From contig NZ_CP119779.1 of assembly GCF_029338195.1 (NCBI RefSeq), forward strand, positions 3,100,001 through 3,164,000: a DNA stretch of 64,000 bases, in the 5' to 3' direction. The position numbers and the translations under genes are program-made. Shown here piece after piece: positions 61,631 to 64,000 of the stretch (position 1 is its first letter; every line of letters begins with the position of its first letter). The notes under the pieces were generated by a model. That model made no database searches, was not told the origin of the DNA, and worked only from the letters and a program-made list of their open reading frames with translations. The stretch is from Haloarcula litorea. GTDB lineage: Archaea; Halobacteriota; Halobacteria; Halobacteriales; Haloarculaceae.

Positions 61631-62809
61631 ATGGACGACCGGACCCGCGAGTACCTCCGTGGCCGCTTCGGCGACTACTACCGCCGGGCCTCGATAACGC
61701 CGCCCCCGGCCGCCAACGAGCGCGAGTGGGGGTTCATTCCCTGGACCGAAGGCCCCGGCGAGACGATGGTCCGGCACCGGTCGCTGCTCGATCTCGGCGA
61801 CGTCGAGTCGTTCCTCGGTCGGAAGAAGCCCCGACACGTCTACTTCTCGGCGGGCCGCTACGACGACCCCAGCGCGTCGGCGATGAGCGACAAGGGGTGG
61901 CGCTCCTCGGACCTCGTCTTCGACCTGGACGCCGATCACCTGCCGTCGGTGGTGCTGGGCGAGGACAGCTACGGCGAGATGCTGGCGAAGTGCAAGGACG
62001 CCCTGCTTCGGCTGCTGGACTTCCTGGAGGACGACTTCGGCTTCGACGACCTCACCGTCGTGTTCTCCGGTGGCCGCGGCTACCACGTCCACGTCCGCGA
62101 CGAGAGCGTGCGCGGCCTCGAACGCGACGCGCGCCGCGAGGTCGTCGACTACGTCCGCGGCATCGGACTGGAGTTCGAGGAACTGGTCGAGATCGAGACC
62201 GTCGCGGGCACCGCGGGCCGCTCCAGCCCCGCCGAGAAGCGGACGCTGCCGACCGACGGCGGGTGGAGCGCCCGCGCACACGGGCGGCTGATGGACGAGG
62301 TCGACGACCTGCTGGCGATGGACGAGGCCGAGGCGCTCGACCGCCTCCAGTCGTTCGACGGCATCGGCGAGGGGAAGGCCACGGCGGCGCTCAACGCCGC
62401 CCGGGAGAACTACGACCAACTGGCCGCCGGCAACATCGACGTCCACTCCGCCGTCTACCAGATCTCGCGAGTGCTCGCCCACGAGGCCGTCGCGGAACAG
62501 AACGCGCCCATCGACGAGCCGGTGACCACGGACACGAACCGCCTCATCCGGCTCCCGGGGTCGCTCCACGGCGGCAGCGGGCTGGCGGTGCGGCGGATCG
62601 ACCGGGACGCCGTCGACGCGTTCGACCCGCTGGTCGACGCCGTCCCGGAGACGTTCCGCGGCCACGAGATCACCGTCGACGTGACCGACCCGGGGCTGGT
62701 CGAGGTCGGCGGGGATAGCTTTACGGTCGAGGGGGGCGTCCAGTCCGTTCCGGAGTACGCGGGCGTGTTCCTGATGGCCCGCGGCCGCGCCGAGAAGGGT
62801 GAAGAATGA
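61631..62809 (+). CDS. priS: DNA primase small (catalytic) subunit PriS
   Basis: 392 residues. Archaeal/eukaryotic-type primase: metal Asp pair in SSDLVFDLDADH (about 98 and 100), SGGRGYHVHVRD, and a third region RLIRLPGSLHGGSGL. Makes primers with PriL (not in window). Its end overlaps the GINS start (ATGA), an arrangement usual for archaea. Confidence 0.95.
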   Translation: MDDRTREYLRGRFGDYYRRASITPPPAANEREWGFIPWTEGPGETMVRHRSLLDLGDVESFLGRKKPRHVYFSAGRYDDPSASAMSDKGWRSSDLVFDLDADHLPSVVLGEDSYGEMLAKCKDALLRLLDFLEDDFGFDDLTVVFSGGRGYHVHVRDESVRGLERDARREVVDYVRGIGLEFEELVEIETVAGTAGRSSPAEKRTLPTDGGWSARAHGRLMDEVDDLLAMDEAEALDRLQSFDGIGEGKATAALNAARENYDQLAAGNIDVHSAVYQISRVLAHEAVAEQNAPIDEPVTTDTNRLIRLPGSLHGGSGLAVRRIDRDAVDAFDPLVDAVPETFRGHEITVDVTDPGLVEVGGDSFTVEGGVQSVPEYAGVFLMARGRAEKGEE

Positions 62810-63759
62810 ACCTCGACGAACTGCAATCGGTCCAGTCACGCGAGCGCCAGACCGACCAGCTCCAGCAGCTGCGCGCGACGTTCTACGAGGAGGCCGGCCA
62901 GTTCGTCCAGCAACTGCGCGACGAGCGCGACCGCGCGGCCGAGCGCGCCGAGGACCCGTTCGACTCGCCCGAGGTGAACCGACTGACCGACGACATCAAG
63001 ACCGCCGAGCAGACGGTCGAGGCCATCTACGAGCGCCGGGTCGGCAAGATCGTCAAGATGGCGTCGCTCGCGGCCGCCGACATGCCCACCGAGGACGACG
63101 GCCTGACACAGGAGGAGCGGCACCTCTTCGAGACGATGGTGACGGCCATCGAGGAGAACCGCGACCACGTCCTGGACGTCATCGCGGGCGAGGCCCCCGC
63201 CGGCGCGGTCGGCGACGGGGCCGACTCGACGGCACCCGCGTCCGCGAGCGGATCCGCGGAGCGTGACCGGACCGACGGACCGCCCGCCGGACGCGACGCT
63301 CCCGCCGGCGCGGACGCGTCCGACGAGTCGCCGACGGGCGTCGACGCCGCCGACCTGATGGGCGGGGACGGCCCGTCGGGCGGCGGTCGGGACGACGCTC
63401 CCGAGGCGTCCGACCCCGGCGACGCCGCCGGCACGGATCCGGAGGCGAGCGCCGGGTCGACCGGCCGGGACGGCGGGACGACCGACGCCGCCGACCGGCC
63501 CGCCGAGGCGGAGGCCGCGGCGGCCGTCGGCGACGTCTCGGAGACGGAGACGCCGACCGAGACTGGCGGGGACGGGACCGACGACGCGGCGACCCCCGGC
63601 GGCGTCGACCGGACGACGGTGCGCATCACCGACGACGTCGGTGAGATCTTCGGCGTCGACCAGCGGGAGTACGACCTCTCGGCGGACGACGTGGTGACGC
63701 TCCCGGCCGACAACGCCGAACCGCTCGTCGAGCGCGACGCCGCCGAACGGCTGGAGTAG
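62806..63759 (+). CDS. GINS complex subunit (Gins51-like)
   Basis: 317 residues. Helical A domain 1-135 (DELQSVQSRERQTDQLQQLRATFYEE, shortened; AIYERRVGKIVKMASLAAAD), a long acidic low-complexity linker about 140-265, and a small C-terminal beta domain (VRITDDVGEIFGVDQREYDLSADDVVTLP, split). Part of the CMG-like helicase at forks. Translationally coupled to priS. Confidence 0.9.
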   Translation: MNLDELQSVQSRERQTDQLQQLRATFYEEAGQFVQQLRDERDRAAERAEDPFDSPEVNRLTDDIKTAEQTVEAIYERRVGKIVKMASLAAADMPTEDDGLTQEERHLFETMVTAIEENRDHVLDVIAGEAPAGAVGDGADSTAPASASGSAERDRTDGPPAGRDAPAGADASDESPTGVDAADLMGGDGPSGGGRDDAPEASDPGDAAGTDPEASAGSTGRDGGTTDAADRPAEAEAAAAVGDVSETETPTETGGDGTDDAATPGGVDRTTVRITDDVGEIFGVDQREYDLSADDVVTLPADNAEPLVERDAAERLE

Positions 63760-63760
63760 C

Positions 63761-64000
63761 TCAGTTCTCGACGCGTTCGAGCACCTCGACACGGACGCGG
63801 GCGTACTCGTCGTCGCCGTCGCTGTCCCGCCGGACGTAGAAGGTCGCCTCCTCGGCACCCGCCTCGAGCCCGACGACATCGGGGCTCTCGACGGTGCGTT
63901 CCCTCGTCGCGGTCCCGTTCACGCTCGCGGCCCGCAGGACCGCCCGATGAACGGGCGTCGCGACCTCGAAGCTACCGTGTCGGCGCACATCGGCGTCGCT
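63761..64000 (-). CDS. Uncharacterised protein, C-terminal part; runs off the window
   Basis: 80 codons are open to the window edge on the minus strand (a GTG at 63988 is inside the frame but the reading continues upstream). The visible part reads FEVATPVHRAVLRAASVNG, SPDVVGLEAGAEEATFYVRR, YARVRVEVLERVEN: beta-rich, acidic. Not recognised with certainty. Confidence 0.65.
   Translation of the reverse strand, partial: SDADVRRHGSFEVATPVHRAVLRAASVNGTATRERTVESPDVVGLEAGAEEATFYVRRDSDGDDEYARVRVEVLERVEN

Overview
The window is a gene-dense stretch of a haloarchaeal chromosome (class Halobacteria; my guess from protein flavour is Haloarculaceae, but the sequence alone does not settle the genus). Signs are the high G+C content, strongly acidic proteins, AT-rich TATA boxes about 25-30 bases before leaderless starts, Tat-lipoprotein signal peptides, HalX response regulators, many small two-CxxC proteins, and archaeal primase, GINS, PAC2 and type IV pilin genes. 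I see no rRNA, CRISPR array, transposase or prophage.

Layout. 1-1.5 kb: menaquinone genes menD (partial) and menF. 1.7-6 kb: small regulators, a crotonase-family enzyme, photolyase and superoxide dismutase. 6-12.9 kb: signalling block with two histidine kinases, a HalX response regulator, a RecA-like ATPase and a metallo-beta-lactamase protein. 13-22.4 kb: thyX, a branched-chain amino-acid-type ABC system (livH-livM-livG-livF) meeting its likely binding protein tail to tail, then a 1032-residue FAD/Fe-S oxidoreductase. 22.4-28.3 kb: membrane-anchored regulator, tRNA-Glu(CTC), DUF21 protein, arylsulfotransferase-like protein, sugar nucleotidylyltransferase, flavin reductase, tRNA-Glu(TTC). 28.4-35.6 kb: divergent beta-oxidation genes, cysE, a DNA glycosylase, and a RimK-protease fusion divergent from an aspartoacylase-like gene. 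35.7-41.1 kb: sdhC-sdhD-sdhB, a histidine kinase on the other strand, sdhA, a cupin. 41.2-42 kb: a tRNA-like gene and tRNA-Leu(GAG) with tRNA-derived debris. 42-57.5 kb: MBF1, acyl-CoA dehydrogenase, panB, IscA-type protein, dodecin, many membrane and zinc-ribbon proteins, a decayed DUF389 gene, a nucleotidase, two MscS channels and a PAC2 protein. 57.5-64 kb: eIF2B-like protein, pilin, DoxX, DUF502, then the replication cluster GNAT-priS-GINS.

Three observations stand out. (1) The substrate-binding protein at 13844-15193 reads as a circular permutation: after the Tat/lipobox leader and a Gly-Asp linker, the normally C-terminal half comes first and the normally N-terminal half comes last. (2) Three tRNA or tRNA-like loci are followed by similar tail modules: a hairpin with a GAAC...GA loop, a T-arm-like piece, a second hairpin, then a second copy of a tRNA 3' end. 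Loop sequences are alike while stems differ but still pair. (3) A 103-nt tRNA-like sequence at 41222-41324 has a good acceptor stem and D-arm but an over-long anticodon loop and an extra arm.

Many convergent gene pairs are packed so tightly that their stop codons share one CTAG. Head-to-tail operons commonly use ATGA, GTGA, TAATG or TGATG overlaps, suggesting translational coupling.
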